Below, piece after piece: positions 44,101 through 51,080 of a DNA stretch of 64,000 nt. The position numbers and the translations under genes are program-made. The notes below the pieces were generated by a model. It did no database searches, was not told the origin of the DNA, and saw only the letters and a program-made list of their open reading frames with translations. Within the stretch, counting starts at the first letter, position 1, and every line of letters starts with the position of its first letter. This stretch comes from Schistosoma haematobium (taxonomy: Eukaryota > Platyhelminthes > Trematoda > Strigeidida > Schistosomatidae). The stretch is taken from contig NC_067196.1 of assembly GCF_000699445.3 (NCBI RefSeq), positions 3,596,001 through 3,660,000 on the forward strand, given 5' to 3'.

Positions 44101-46860
44101 ATAGCAGTAAATTTAATTGGTCAAATCAATCAAATTTTAGTCTACAATAGTTTAAGAATTATTATGTATACTGGAAATTTTCTTTATACTGGAAAAGGTG
44201 AAATTCAACTTCATCAATAAGCTATCAAAAAATGTTTATACATTACATAAATTTGGACAGTTGTTTCGTTGAAGTTTTCAACTCTTCCAAATTATAATTA
44301 GGAGTTGGGTTTTGTGGAGATTTTAGTAATTTTATAGTTGAATTCATGAGTGAATTGAAGCTAGATCACTATGGAAAATATATGAAAGCAGTGGATGACC
44401 GTTTCATTTTAGTATGGGACTCCTTAGCAGTGTGCAATCGCCATATACTTACGGAATTAAAACCTAAAAACATTAGGTTGCATAGTGAACACCATATTGA
44501 GTCAAAATCATCTAATAATTCACATTTTTAATTTTAGTCAATTCAAATTATATCACCCCATTCTAGTTTAGCTAATATTATTGATAAGTTGTTGCCCTAC
44601 TACTATGAAATAATTTGGAACATAGATGTGTTGAAAAAAAATGTTATCAATGCCTTATTTAGCAAATGGTAAAGTTAGGCTTGATTGATCTTGACGACAG
44701 AGTTACGATTCAATTTCGAAAAATCTGGGAATATTTTAACTCTTTAGCTAATAACGATGCGATAAGGATTATTTTCAATACAATCGTGGAGATAGATATT
44801 TTTCCCATCTGTCCAACCCAACTATATTGACCAGTGAACTAGGCCCTGGGTTCGAATCCCGCAAGCAGGATAATGGAAGCACACTTCTAAGGAGTCTTAC
44901 AATAGGACGAAACGGCCGTCCACTGCTTCCAACTTTCCAATGGTGGTCTAACATCAATTGATTCATGACCTTAATCAAACACTTAATAATCAGAGAGGGG
45001 TTTTGTTGATATTATAGTGATTTAATTGTTGAATTCCTGAGTCAATCGAAGCTAGACCACCATGGAATCCCATAAAAGGAAGAAACGACCGTGCAGGGCT
45101 TCCAGGTTTTCCATGATAGTTTAGCTTCAATTAACTCACGAATTCAATTATTAAATTCAATAACGAATTAAACTACTGTACATTTAACTTCCGTATGAAA
45201 ACAATTAATAGTACTATTCGATTGTCTAAAATGATCACGGTGTGAATAAGCAACCTAATTACTAAGATTCATGTACTTTATTTTATATCCAAGTGATAAT
45301 AAGATTAATTATGATTACAATTCAATTTTATAATAAAGATTTGATGATCACTTAACGGTAATCACCTTACGAAATAAAGGTTTACTTTAATCTTCTACAC
45401 ACATAAAAAGAAAGAAATATAACACATGATAACGTTGAACTGAAACTATCAAGTACAAATACGAATTTGTTTTACAAGAAAAAAATATATATCGGAAAAA
45501 TTAGTTAACTATTTCAAGTACTGAGATCATAAACGAATCGATATTAGATTATCATTGATAATCTGGAAGCACTAGATGGCCGTTCCGTCTTAGTATAAGA
45601 CTCTTTAACAATGCGCATACACAATCTTGCAAATGGGACTCGTATCCAGAACCTTTGAACGTGCATGCGAATGCTTAATCTCTAGACAACTGAGTCGGAA
45701 TTCAGTGGCGCTAATATCTAACTTCAACCAACTTACGGTATTGTGCAACCATCTTCCATTGTCTTCGGTGGGTAACTGCCCCACACCCGACAAGGTTGAA
45801 CTCCATCGATCACAACTCCTCACCAGACATCCGTTAGATACATCTTGAAGCTAGTCACTAGTGGGCACAAAATAATTATCAGTAAAGAATTGTGGAGATT
45901 ATTAGGTTCTTGATTGAGATCATGAACCGATTGGTGTTAGATCACCAGTGGAAACCTGGAAGCACAGGACTGCCATTTTGTCCTATCGTACGACTCCTCA
46001 GCAGTGTGTATCTACGACTGATCAGTTAAAACAAGTTAGCTTTCAATCATTCGGTCATAGGTTTATGTCTCAATCCATCTAATTTGGTTTGAACAGTTGA
46101 ATAATATCCATAAGGCACCAAAAACAAAATATATTGGCCAAATCGAGCTTATGCTTGGTCAGTCACCATCAGTATAGAACCTGGGACATATGTGCATACA
46201 TCCAAATTGTTACACTAAATCAGTACGGTTAGATGAAATTATCACGACAAATGCCAGAGTAGTAGAAACGGTAACGATTTAGTACATTGTACTTAGCTAA
46301 TAACTTACATAACTTTATAATTTTTAGTTTTGACGATCAAGATCGGGTCAAAAGCTAACAGACTTCTGATTTCTAACAATCATTTACTTTCAATCTACGA
46401 TATTATAATAATAAATATGTCAACTATGAAAAATAAAAAATTAAACGAAAAAGTGATGATTAATTACTTAACTTACCTCAAAACGACATTCATCATATTC
46501 ATGAATTTTAATATATGCATTTTTTATACGTACAGAACCCCTAGAGCCTAAATTCAAATCATCTGAATTACGATAATAGGTTAGAAAGCCATCAGATAAG
46601 ACAAAATAACGTTCCTGCCACCCATGTAACAAATTTGTCCATTTGCTAAGGTAACCACGAACAGCTAGTGGGGCCCATAATTCCCCATCTAACAAGCCAG
46701 CATCATCATCGTCTGAAATACCTATAGCGCTAATATTTTCCTGACTTGAAGACTGAATAGCTTTAGTCATACATGAACTAATAGTATGAGTGTTTGTTGT
46801 GTTAGGAAGAGAAGTCATTGGAGTGGAACCATATGTAGACGTTGGAATATTATGATGCAT
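15967..46860 (-). CDS. CERT1: Ceramide transfer protein (CERT/STARD11) ortholog, nine coding exons
   Basis: CERT moves ceramide from ER to trans-Golgi at membrane contact sites for sphingomyelin synthesis. Coding exons on the minus strand: 46860-46477, 44093-43852, 34347-33987, 30929-30702, 26654-26499, 24591-24093, 18803-18418, 17124-16978, 16656-15967; total 3093 nt, 1030 aa plus stop, with consistent phases and GT/AG introns. Domains: PH (about 68-155), Ser-rich motif (about 170-192), coiled coil (about 475-510), FFAT-like EFFDAID (about 609-615), START (about 640-1028). Residues matching the human ceramide contacts R442, E446, Q467 and N504 are R775, E779, Q801 and N921. The PH domain keeps matches to human K32, R43 and G67 (K73, R84, G108). 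Human CERT is 598 or 624 aa; the excess here is Ser/Asn-rich linker. The start is the first ATG after an in-frame TAA; an upstream noncoding exon or spliced leader is possible. Identity is very secure, the N-terminus less so. Confidence 0.95.
16978..17124 (-). CDS. CERT1: CERT exon 8 (START domain ceramide-contact segment)
   Basis: Encodes residues 753-801. [10 protein letters not shown] aligns with human WNVDVRNDWE, keeping R442 (R775) and E446 (E779). The last codon is the Gln matching human Q467. Acceptor TATATAG, donor GTATGG; 49 whole codons. Confidence 0.95.
17225..17560. repeat. Degraded SM-alpha-like snap-back pair in intron 7
   Basis: A minus-strand copy (17225-17400) with worn head and core is followed by a plus-strand 3' half (about 17430-17560) with TAATGAGCCC and GAAACGCATGCCCTGGATC. 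This is the same inverted layout as 7775-8036. Confidence 0.55.
18418..18803 (-). CDS. CERT1: CERT exon 7 (start of START domain)
   Basis: Completes codon 624 and encodes residues 625-752. A Ser/Thr-rich stretch ([14 protein letters not shown]) interrupts the early START helix region. It ends in [18 protein letters not shown] and GVVLDPLQ, matching human WQLVVEEGEMKVYRREV and GIVLDPLK. The acceptor ATTACAG abuts an (ATT)n microsatellite. Donor GTATTT. Confidence 0.93.
18807..18861 (-). repeat. (ATT)n microsatellite abutting the exon 7 acceptor
   Basis: About 18 AAT units on the plus strand. On the transcribed strand this is (ATT)n ending directly in ACAG at the exon 7 border, so the repeat occupies the position of the polypyrimidine tract. 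Confidence 0.9.
19098..19185 (+). mobile_element. Penelope-like terminal fragment
   Basis: AGCTCCACGACCAAACCATC, CTCAGAGCACAAAACC and ATCATCCACCTGAG match the terminal sequence of the Penelope remnants at 6.7 and 30.1 kb. Confidence 0.65.
19186..19490 (+). repeat. Family B repeat with internal deletion
   Basis: Has the 5' block, the tRNA-like head, CTGAGGAG, GAAAC and the tail. A deletion between the head and the core has removed the 5' strand of stem I, so the hammerhead cannot close. Confidence 0.75.
20000..21357. mobile_element. Unidentified element with ~480-bp inverted arms
   Basis: Arm 1 (about 20000-20480) and arm 2 (about 20880-21357) are diverged inverted copies. Shared blocks include AGATGCAGTCCCATGGTA, GGATCCTCCATATCCACCA and GAGCTGACTCTCC. 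Outer ends compare as TACAAAGGGGCGCC and TACAATGAGGCACC. The ~400-bp spacer has a (TA)n tract at 20622-20675 and no transposase. Both arms are richer in G+C than the intron around them. No target duplication was found. The family is unknown to me. Confidence 0.7.
20622..20675. repeat. (TA)n microsatellite
   Basis: About 54 bp of pure AT dinucleotide between the two arms of the inverted-repeat element. Confidence 0.95.
21606..22940 (+). mobile_element. 5'-inverted RTE-like insertion with a perfect 15-bp target duplication
   Basis: ATATTTAACAATAAT flanks the insert at 21606-21620 and 22926-22940. Bases 21621 to about 21741 are the inverse complement of the element's 5' UTR (compare 35481-35608). 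From about 21742 the sequence runs forward from the reverse transcriptase GFRKD codons to the (TAAG)n tail. The junction shares a few bases. About 1.9 kb of the element between the two parts is missing. It lies in CERT intron 6, antisense to the gene. Confidence 0.88.
21742..22921 (+). pseudogene. Partial RTE-like reverse transcriptase, catalytic FADD lost
   Basis: Codes about 393 residues from [16 protein letters not shown] to the C-terminus ([10 protein letters not shown], then the GW and CSIRSNR codons) without a stop. Motif [14 protein letters not shown] and [11 protein letters not shown] are present. Where the full copy has LDFADDLAL this one reads LDDLAL, a 9-nt in-frame deletion that removes the catalytic aspartates' context. 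It reads open into the inverted 5' UTR, giving a chance chimeric frame from 21662. Confidence 0.85.
23060..23590 (-). pseudogene. Probable Ty3/gypsy Pol C-terminal remnant
   Basis: The minus strand at 23441-23256 codes [20 protein letters not shown] followed by a [11 protein letters not shown] segment. This matches the C-terminal integrase-tail pattern (K-W-x-x-G-x-V then R-R-x-x-x-Q-L/I-R) of Ty3/gypsy elements. No core integrase or reverse transcriptase remains. A block at 23470-23530 recurs inverted at about 21420-21480, so it may belong to the same element. Confidence 0.5.
24093..24591 (-). CDS. CERT1: CERT exon 6 (coiled coil and FFAT-like motif)
   Basis: Encodes residues 458-623 plus one base. 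[17 protein letters not shown] leads to a charged coiled coil ([16 protein letters not shown]) matching human. A Thr/Ser/Asn-rich insert follows, then [27 protein letters not shown] fits the FFAT consensus that binds ER protein VAP. The Ser before it sits where human S315, which tunes VAP binding, is found. Donor GTAAGT at 24092. Confidence 0.94.
24592..25709. other. Intron 5 sequence, no further feature seen
   Basis: A+T-rich sequence with no assignable repeat. Confidence 0.4.
25710..25980 (+). repeat. SM-alpha-like unit 1 of a tandem pair
   Basis: Starts with TATCGAGGCAATCCGCACAC, then CAATTGCAGTCCTAAATAAC, the tRNA-like B-box GGGTTCGAGTCC, the hammerhead and the CACTATCCATCATTGCTTA tail. 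The following unit repeats the whole order. Confidence 0.8.
25876..25939 (+). ncRNA. SM-alpha-type hammerhead ribozyme
   Basis: 5' stem I GCAGGTACATCCA, core CTGACGAG, stem II GTCC/GGAC with loop CAAATA, GAAAC, then a GTC cleavage triplet and the 3' stem I strand CTGGATTCCACTGC. Extra bases (AAA) after GTC weaken the base of stem I, so activity may be reduced. The core matches the published Schistosoma hammerhead. Confidence 0.75.
25984..26300 (+). repeat. SM-alpha-like unit 2 of a tandem pair
   Basis: Same order as unit 1, starting ATATCGAGGCATACGCACAG and ending in CTATCCATCTTTGCG. Its tRNA-like head is complete (CTCAGTAGCTAAGTGG, GGGTTCGAGTCCC). The core is mutated at its first base (TTGACGAG) and stem II is worn (GTCC/GGTC). 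Confidence 0.8.
26499..26654 (-). CDS. CERT1: CERT exon 5 (linker into the conserved DFKGEA segment)
   Basis: Encodes residues 406-457. It ends in [14 protein letters not shown], matching human GINGIDFKGEAITFK. Acceptor TTCCAG and donor GTAAAT; 52 whole codons. The intron upstream holds a Penelope-like copy, and the intron downstream the tandem SM-alpha-like pair. Confidence 0.9.
26655..28439. other. Intron 4 sequence, mostly unassigned
   Basis: No host exon is seen. Around 27780-28440 the sequence is less A+T-rich and could be the 5' part of the Penelope-like copy that follows, but no conserved codons were recognised. Confidence 0.35.
28440..30205 (+). pseudogene. Penelope-like element, degraded reverse transcriptase and GIY-YIG
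   Basis: From about 28550 codons resemble the Penelope N-terminal region (VVDLSK, LLQKGMN). 28855-29235 codes [13 protein letters not shown] and [11 protein letters not shown], the reverse transcriptase region before motif A. Motif A is altered ([11 protein letters not shown], with Gly for the catalytic Asp). The stretch that should carry YVDD near 29550 is deleted. Worn GIY-YIG codons ([10 protein letters not shown]) follow at about 29735, then the terminal sequence to about 30205. It is inactive. Confidence 0.8.
30702..30929 (-). CDS. CERT1: CERT exon 4 (linker)
   Basis: Encodes residues 330-405, a polar linker with a [14 protein letters not shown] stretch. It is included because it is open in the phase left by exon 3, is bounded by TTTAG and GTTAGT, and has a length of exactly 76 codons. 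There is no clear human equivalent, so this exon rests on splice logic and not on homology. Confidence 0.75.
31028..31640. repeat. Family B head-to-head pair
   Basis: A full minus-strand copy (31028-31392) joins at its 5' end to a plus-strand copy (31393-31640). The minus core reads CTAAGGAG/GAGAC and the plus core TTGAGGAG/GAAAC, so neither is canonical. It lies in CERT intron 3. Confidence 0.75.
31990..32210 (-). repeat. Family C dispersed repeat
   Basis: Minus-strand copy with GGCGGGGACAACCAATTCAT and CGACACAAGTAGCATACACC. Confidence 0.55.
32211..33529. other. Intron 3 sequence, no gene seen
   Basis: 32225-32500 has non-LTR-like character (an Arg/Ser/Gln-rich minus-strand frame) that I could not place. 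The rest is A+T-rich. Confidence 0.3.
33530..33960. repeat. Direct repeats bracketing a tRNA-like SINE
   Basis: TTCATTGAGTAGTGGCCAAT-type blocks occur near 33525 and 33846 and stay similar for about 110 bp. Between them, on the minus strand (about 33815-33715), lies a tRNA-like unit with TAGCTTAGTGGTTA and GATCGAATCTG and no hammerhead. Confidence 0.55.
33987..34347 (-). CDS. CERT1: CERT exon 3 (helical segment and low-complexity linker)
   Basis: Completes codon 209 and encodes residues 210-329. It opens with [18 protein letters not shown], which matches human DILCRQVDTLQKYFDACA. It continues into a Ser run, an acidic DDDE patch and a Lys/Asn-rich linker with no close human counterpart. Acceptor ATATATAG at 34349-34348, donor GTGAGT. 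Phase fixes the acceptor choice; AG two bases further in would break the frame. Confidence 0.9.
34640..34755 (-). repeat. Family B fragment
   Basis: The reverse complement has CTGATGAGTCCCATACTA at the hammerhead position and part of the tRNA-like head. The GAAA half and tail are missing. Confidence 0.6.
35131..35175 (+). repeat. (TC)n(TG)n microsatellite
   Basis: About 11 TC units pass into about 7 TG units and TATG variants, preceded by a GCTGCTGCCGCT stretch. Confidence 0.9.
35666..36451 (+). CDS. RTE-like apurinic-type endonuclease domain
   Basis: This endonuclease nicks target DNA to prime reverse transcription. From the ATG at 35666 the 261-codon frame carries the ordered AP-endonuclease motifs: GTWNVRT (Asn), GISETHW (Glu), CYAPT (Tyr), MGDLNAKVG (Asp, Asn), KATWISP, and NQIDHI. 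The closing SDHH motif is in the next frame, at the start of the reverse transcriptase frame. The frames part at a run of seven A near 36402-36410. The stop at 36449-36451 is therefore most likely due to a one-base slip in a once single ORF. Confidence 0.9.
   Translation: MTLHGESRIPSEATRPMPLLTTRAKIFIGTWNVRTMWETGKTSQIATEMRRYNLAVLGISETHWTQAGQKRLATGEMLLYSGHEEENAPHTQGVALMLSKVARNALVGWESHGFRIIKASFKTKKEGILMNIIQCYAPTNDSNDDIKDQFYERLQSIIEKCSRKDLTILMGDLNAKVGIDNTGYEDIMGRHGLGERNENGERFANLCAFNKLVIGGTIFPHKRIHKATWISPDHTTENQIDHICIKKIPKDNGRCENQERS
36420..38684 (+). CDS. RTE-like reverse transcriptase
   Basis: 754 codons copying element RNA into DNA at the nicked target. The opening residues carry ASDHHLV, the last endonuclease motif. 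A basic linker follows. Reverse transcriptase motifs in order: [13 protein letters not shown] (about 260), [28 protein letters not shown] (about 359), motif [13 protein letters not shown] (about 390), [11 protein letters not shown], catalytic FADD (about 492) and FTYLGSI. The C-terminal region has NIWNSKQLS and [12 protein letters not shown]. All catalytic residues are present. The ATG at 36420 is an artefact of the frameshift, and the natural product would start at 35666. Confidence 0.92.
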   Translation: MEDVRTRRGADVASDHHLVVANLKLKLKKNWTSGQTAIQRFNTAFLRDTDKLNEFKIALNNRFQAFQDLLKEEETTMEDNWKGIKETLTSTCQEVLGLKKHHHKEWISIETLDKIKERKNKKTAINNSRTRAEKVQAQAEYIEANKQVKRSIRADRKKYVEELATTAEKAAREGNMKQLYDTTKKLSGKYSKPERPVKDKEGKPITEIQQQRNRWVEYFEELLNRPAPMNPPNIEAAHTALPIDVNPPTTEEIRMAVRQIKNGKAAGPDNIPAEALKSDVEVTTSMLYPLFKKIWEEEQVPMDWKEGHLIKIPKKGDLSKCENYRGITLLSIPGKVFNRVLLNRMKDAVDAQLRDQQAGFRKDRSCTDQIATLRIIVEQSVEWNSSLYINFIDYEKALDSVDRRTLWKLLRHYGVPEKIVNIIRNSYDGLQCKVVHGGQLTDAFQVRTGVRQGCLLSPFLFLLVVDWIMKTSTSEGKHGIQWTAQNQLDDLDFADDLALLSRTREQIQIKTANVAAVSASVGLSIHKGKTKVLKFKAENSNPITLDGETLEDVESFTYLGSIVDRHGGSDADVKARIGKARAAFLQLKNIWNSKQLSTNIKVRIFNTNVKAILLYGAETWRTTTTTIKKVQVFINSCLRKILNIHWPDTISNSLVWERTNQLPAEEEIRKRRWKWIGHTLRKSSNCITRQALTWNPEGKRKRGRPKNTLRRIIEADMKRMNYNWKELERIAQDRVGWRMLVSDLCSFTRSNRCK
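39430..39792. repeat. Arm 1 of a near-identical inverted duplication (family B material)
   Basis: About 363 bp in intron 2. Its reverse complement matches 44788-45150 with only scattered differences, including ACCTGGAAGCCCTGCACGGT and CTGCTTGCGGGATTCGAACC. It contains one snap-back and one minus-strand family B piece. A 55-bp part of its right end recurs directly at 39233-39290. Confidence 0.85.
39850..40784. other. Intron 2 sequence, no gene seen
   Basis: A+T-rich sequence with no assignable feature. Confidence 0.4.
40785..41300 (-). repeat. Family B repeat with an extra 3' piece
   Basis: A minus-strand copy 40785-41175 has the 5' block (AGTCACTAATGAGC side), the head and a TTGAGGAG/GAAAC core. 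A second tail-like stretch follows at 41176-41300. Confidence 0.7.
41465..41705 (+). repeat. Family B repeat
   Basis: The tRNA-like head (CTCGGTGGTCAACAGGTTAA, GTTAGAGTCCCGC), a mutated core (CTGAGACG, GAAGTT) and the GTCCAGTGCTTCCAGG tail. Confidence 0.75.
42105..42240. repeat. Worn family B fragments
   Basis: GTTAGATCAACATCGAAAAC and CACTGAGAAGTCCCATGCTA mark two short opposed pieces. Confidence 0.5.
42600..42720 (+). repeat. tRNA-like SINE without hammerhead
   Basis: A-box-like TAACTCAATGGTAACG and B-box-like GGGTTGAAATCTG spaced as in tRNA-derived SINEs. It resembles the unit at about 33715-33815. Confidence 0.5.
43390..43720 (-). repeat. SM-alpha-like repeat joined to a hairpin
   Basis: A minus-strand copy (43390-43570) has the tRNA-like head and a hammerhead with a damaged stem II. 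Next to it, 43601-43646 and 43670-43716 are inverted copies of the SM-alpha 5' block (ACTTGGTATTGTTTTACTT against AAACAACACCAAGT), making a hairpin with a ~23-nt loop. Confidence 0.7.
43852..44093 (-). CDS. CERT1: CERT exon 2 (end of PH domain and Ser-rich regulatory motif)
   Basis: Encodes residues 129-208 plus two bases of codon 209. It begins [10 protein letters not shown] and runs through [12 protein letters not shown], the PH C-terminal helix. Next is ESGYGSE and a Ser-rich run (HSSLLSLNS) matching the human serine-repeat motif that holds S132, then [10 protein letters not shown]. Acceptor TTTCTTAG, donor GTGAGT. Long inverted repeats lie on both sides in introns 1 and 2. Confidence 0.93.
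44300..44445 (-). repeat. Family B fragment
   Basis: TTTTGTGGAGATTTTAGTAA, TGAATTGAAGCTAGATCACT and a CTAAGGAG core on the minus strand. It lies in CERT intron 1. Confidence 0.65.
44788..45150. repeat. Arm 2 of the near-identical inverted duplication
   Basis: Reverse complement of 39430-39792. It lies in intron 1, about 700 bp upstream of exon 2 in the direction of transcription. Shared mutations, such as a CTAAGGAG hammerhead core, show that both arms come from one parent copy. Confidence 0.85.
45520..46020 (-). repeat. Family B repeat and a second 3' piece in tandem
   Basis: A worn full copy at 45520-45880, then a 3' piece at 45885-46020 with CTGAGGAG but AAAA in place of GAAA. Confidence 0.65.
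46477..46860 (-). CDS. CERT1: CERT exon 1 (N-terminus and first half of PH domain)
   Basis: Encodes residues 1-128. An N-terminal Thr/Ser-rich stretch of about 60 residues leads into an acidic DDDD patch and then the PH core. The PH core contains [17 protein letters not shown] and GSRGSVRI, matching human CERT closely. The exon ends in phase 0 after ...ECRFE, followed by donor GTAAGT (46476-46471). An in-frame TAA lies just upstream of ATG 46858-46860. The junction splits the PH domain. Confidence 0.92.
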
Positions 46861-46886
46861 CAAAAATAAGGTCAATTAATAAGAAA

Positions 46887-46895
46887 TCTGGAAAT
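46887..46895 (-). promoter_or_regulatory. Possible splice acceptor upstream of the CERT start (cis or spliced-leader)
   Basis: On the minus strand a T-rich stretch ends in TTTCCAG with the AG at 46889-46888. An exon would begin at 46887, 27 nt before the ATG. Schistosomes trans-splice a subset of mRNAs, so this could accept a spliced leader or an upstream noncoding exon. No promoter element was recognised. Confidence 0.3.
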
Positions 46896-49800
46896 ATAAA
46901 AAATAAAATTATTGATCGATCAGTATCTAAAAACGGTTTGGAAAACCCTAGTATAACCTATAAAACGAATAAAAGTAATCTAGGCAAGATGACAAGTGAA
47001 CCGCGTTCCCATTCGAGCAACTGACCAATGGAATAACTGTTGAATACTCTATAAAACAAAAAGTATGCACACAAGACCGATTCGCTCTTTGGTTTGTAAA
47101 CTTGTATTGAGTCGCTATTTTGTCCCGGTTCATCAAAGACGATCCATATATTTTTATAGATGAACACTGGCTAAAATCTATCACTTAAACTACTAAGATA
47201 CCGACATTTAGTTTGTGCAGTTTTCATTAAATCTTCTGGTAGTGATGTTAGTAATTAAGTTATTTGTTATAAATTTGTCTAAGACTCCTAGGTTTCCGGA
47301 TAGATGTTTCTCTTTTACCTTTAAAATGACCTGAAAGATGTCACCATGATAAGAACCCTTATGAGACTAAAGAATAAAGTTTCTGTTGCATCAAATGCAG
47401 CGACTTTAACATAAAATTTATAAAAAGAGAATCAAGCCAAAATCGACTAGCCAGTAATCTATCTGAAAAACTTCTGAAATACTTTAACCAAACCTCTTAA
47501 GTGTCTTAAAATAAGTAATAAACAAACCACATGCTGCATACATCTCAAACTTATCGTGGCAGTTTCGCAATGAACTGATATTGTAGTTACTAGTATGGTT
47601 TATTAAAACTCGTACAGTATTCTCCGTCCAAGTGAAAGACTTAAACAAAAGTTTTGTTACCTTTGACGTAATCGTGAATCTAAAGCCAAGACAAAATTTA
47701 ACACGAACCTACAAAGTAGTCGGAAGCTGTTAGTATTGAAGTAAAAAATGGTTTTTCGATCATTGATTACTAATTTTTAATTCTTATTGTATTTACTACA
47801 TCAAAGGATTACTCCATAAAACTTAATCAAAATTACTTTCATAGTAATTCGTGACTCAGATTTCAATACTTTGAACAAAGCTATTCTGTTCTCTTTTCTA
47901 TGCCCTGAAGTAAAAACACCAGTTTTGCAGGTGAAGCTATTTGACGTTTGCTCAATGTGATAAATGAAATAATATCAAGTCTATCGATTACGTATCAATA
48001 AAAGACTATTAGAATATTTGAACCACGTGTTTGTCATTAACACAAAATATCGTAAAATTATGTTAAAAATCCATGAAAAGTGTTCACACTGAATAATCTG
48101 CCGTAACGGAATTTCAATCTAATTGATATTTATGACTCACAAGCTGCAATCTGGGGTTACATATGCCATACAACATAGACTACGGTTCGGTTTTTAATAT
48201 TTTTTTGCCCAATCCTAAGATTCATTACTTTTTCACCATTTTAGCGTCTTTCCACCGAGGCATTCAGTGTAGTTTTATTGTTCGGTAGGTTTGACATTAC
48301 TGCATATAATTTAGTGTCTTCTGGTTAAAGACAACAAGAGGAGAGTCGTTTATAAGAAGTAGTACCATAAAATCTCTACCAACATTAGAACAACAGGACA
48401 TAAACGACGACAACAAATTTTCACTATCAATGTCTCCTAGTGTTCAGGAGGCCACCAGCCAACTTCGAAGCCACACAAACCTCTAGAAGATAAAACTGGT
48501 AAATGCGCAGCTGATAAAGACTGCTCTGGATGGAAAACAGCATGCTGGGGTCAGCATCATATCATAATGAGTGATTACCATAGCTCTGCAAAATAAGCTA
48601 AACGTCAGAATAAAAGAAAAGTCGCTTATATTTAAATAACTTTGGTAATGTAACGATATACTATTTTTGAATGGAGTCAATTTAGAAAATTGCAACGTCC
48701 AGAAGATGTTTAAATACAATGGTAGTTGATTTAAAATTTTAAAAAATACAGTCTGATAAGGGTAGGTAAAGATTTGTGCTAGAATAAAGAATGTAAATAT
48801 TATAACAAACTTTCAATTCGCAGGAATGAGACGAGAGTAAGGATATCAGGAGGAAAATGCTGCAAAACAAAGTTGCACGAAGTATACCTCCGTAGCTTCA
48901 TCTGTGCGCATTAACAATTACAAAGGACTAGAAATATCACGGTAGCACTGTATTTTTTTATAATATTGCAAGATTTTATCAACTGCTTTTATCATTAGAT
49001 GCACGTAGAAACTATGTGCTGAATTGTCGATCTAGGTTTTCTCTTATTTTCAGCTTTTCTGGTACAAGTTGCTCTGCACACGATCTACTAAACCAGTACT
49101 ACTATTAATAATAATCGAAACTATGGCATAACCAACTGATAATTTAAAAAACCAATCAACGATCCAAAATTTTTGGAAAAACACTATTGTCCGTTCGATC
49201 TACAAAATTTAGGATCTTATGACCAACTATAGTCCGACAATTGTAACCACTATTGTTTCTAAACCAATGCATTACACCCTCCCATATCGCATGCACTTGA
49301 CACATAATAACTTGACAATTTACAGCTAAAGGTACATAGTATCATGGCTTATAATTTACTCATAAGGATGAATAATAAATGTTACTAAATTAACTATTTT
49401 ATTTAGTAGAATAGGGCGAAGAAATTATTAGGAATAACTGTATTAGCGTGAAATTCAAGGACATTAAAAACAGCTTTAGTGGGACATAATCATCGTAATA
49501 ATGCTGATCCGCTCCCTTTCACCAAAATATATTCCACTACCATTTCCAGATGACTTAGACATCTAACCCAATGATAAATAAATTGGGAAGCAATATTTTA
49601 AAGAGAAACCTTCTACTGTTACATAACTTCAAAGTGGGGAAAAGAACAAAAAGTACTGTCTAAAAATTTTATACATTTTAGATGTACCATGAGATAACCG
49701 ATAGTTGTACTGCCCACAGACGAATAACAATGAAGGTTTAATGACCACTTAATCTCGACGACGAATGGACGTAAAAATATTTTAAATGGTAGAAACAAAT

Positions 49801-50789
49801 TAAAACTACATAATTTATAGCAAAATAGCGTTTCTAATAGAGAAACCACCTGTAAGTTGTCTACTTAGCAGTAGCGTATAACCATCAGAATGCGCTCTAA
49901 TGTACTTTCAATCATCAATCAGTTTCAGTTTCGTTCATAAGGTCAGGGTTTTAAGAGTTCATGTTCGTACTACATCCAAAAAATGGTCTATTGTATAACT
50001 TGACTATATTTATGCAACACTTAGAGGTTTTTTATGCCTGAAGGCAAATTATGTTGAGAGGAAGTGTGAAACGAAGTGTTCATCAGTGAGAATCTGAAAA
50101 AGAAACCATTCAAAAAATGTCCATGTTAGGAAAAAGTAAAGTGTCACGATAATCCTATAGGCTCACTAGTTTTACTTGTGAAATTAGTTGACATTATTCA
50201 GCAGTAAAGCAATTATGAAATCAATAGAACGAGAAATACCTGTAGGCACTAAAAGGTCTATTCTTAGGGACTTCTGAAAACACATTGTTTGCCATTCATT
50301 TTGCCTCCATAAACTGACAAAAGTATTTATTTTTGGGATCAATTTATTATTACAGACTAGTCATACATATAGAAATTATAGGACAAGCCATGGATTCTCG
50401 AACGCTCGGCATGCTCAATATTCGATTTTTTATCACGATTATATATTACCCAACTGATTTCCCTTCGCTGATTTCATGTTTACGTATGGTTCTAGGTATT
50501 TGGTAATGTCCAATAGGTGATGGTTTAGTCATCCAAGGGAACTAATTTATGTCAGTTTGATAGATTTTCGGCTGCATATATCTTGTAATTTGAGTCCGTT
50601 ATTCTCAAGAAGTGGGGATTCTGGATACAAACAGCTATCACACTACCAGTTAAGAGGTTAGACGGCCACAACATGAAAAATAATAAAAAGAATTCAGATG
50701 CCTACATAAGACAAGTGTTTCAAAAGTGAGCGAACAAATAAACATGACACTTGATTTGTAATGTAGACAGTCTGAGAAATCTGTAGTGT
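46896..50789. other. A+T-rich region upstream of CERT, no gene seen
   Basis: No known repeat, conserved coding frame or RNA gene was recognised. A CERT promoter or noncoding first exon may lie here but cannot be placed by eye. Confidence 0.45.
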
Positions 50790-51080
50790 AAGCGTGGTGT
50801 GTGCTACTTATATTGACATAAGTAGTATGTGATGTTAGTCGTGAACAGCAGGTCTGGCGGCAGAGAGACAGGAGGATCGAGCAGTAAAGAGTGGATTCAG
50901 GATGCAAATTGTATGAAACTGCAAGAACAATGAAGTTTGAGTCATTATGAGACAACTGATAAACATTTCGCAAATTACGTATTTACTATTTGATTGTTAG
51001 ATTTTATTAACAAGTCCTGTAATTCTGTGTGAAATACATTTGATTGTCCCCACCCGTGTTTTGTCCACTACATAAATATG
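50790..51080 (+). repeat. Family C dispersed repeat
   Basis: GTGTGCTACTTATATTGACA at the start and TGATTGTCCCCACCCGTGTT near the end; full-length. Confidence 0.65.

Noticed and set aside
46861..46875. Extending CERT five codons upstream of the ATG at 46860
   Set aside because: The upstream codons would need a TTG start, and an in-frame TAA lies directly before them. The first ATG is the simpler choice.
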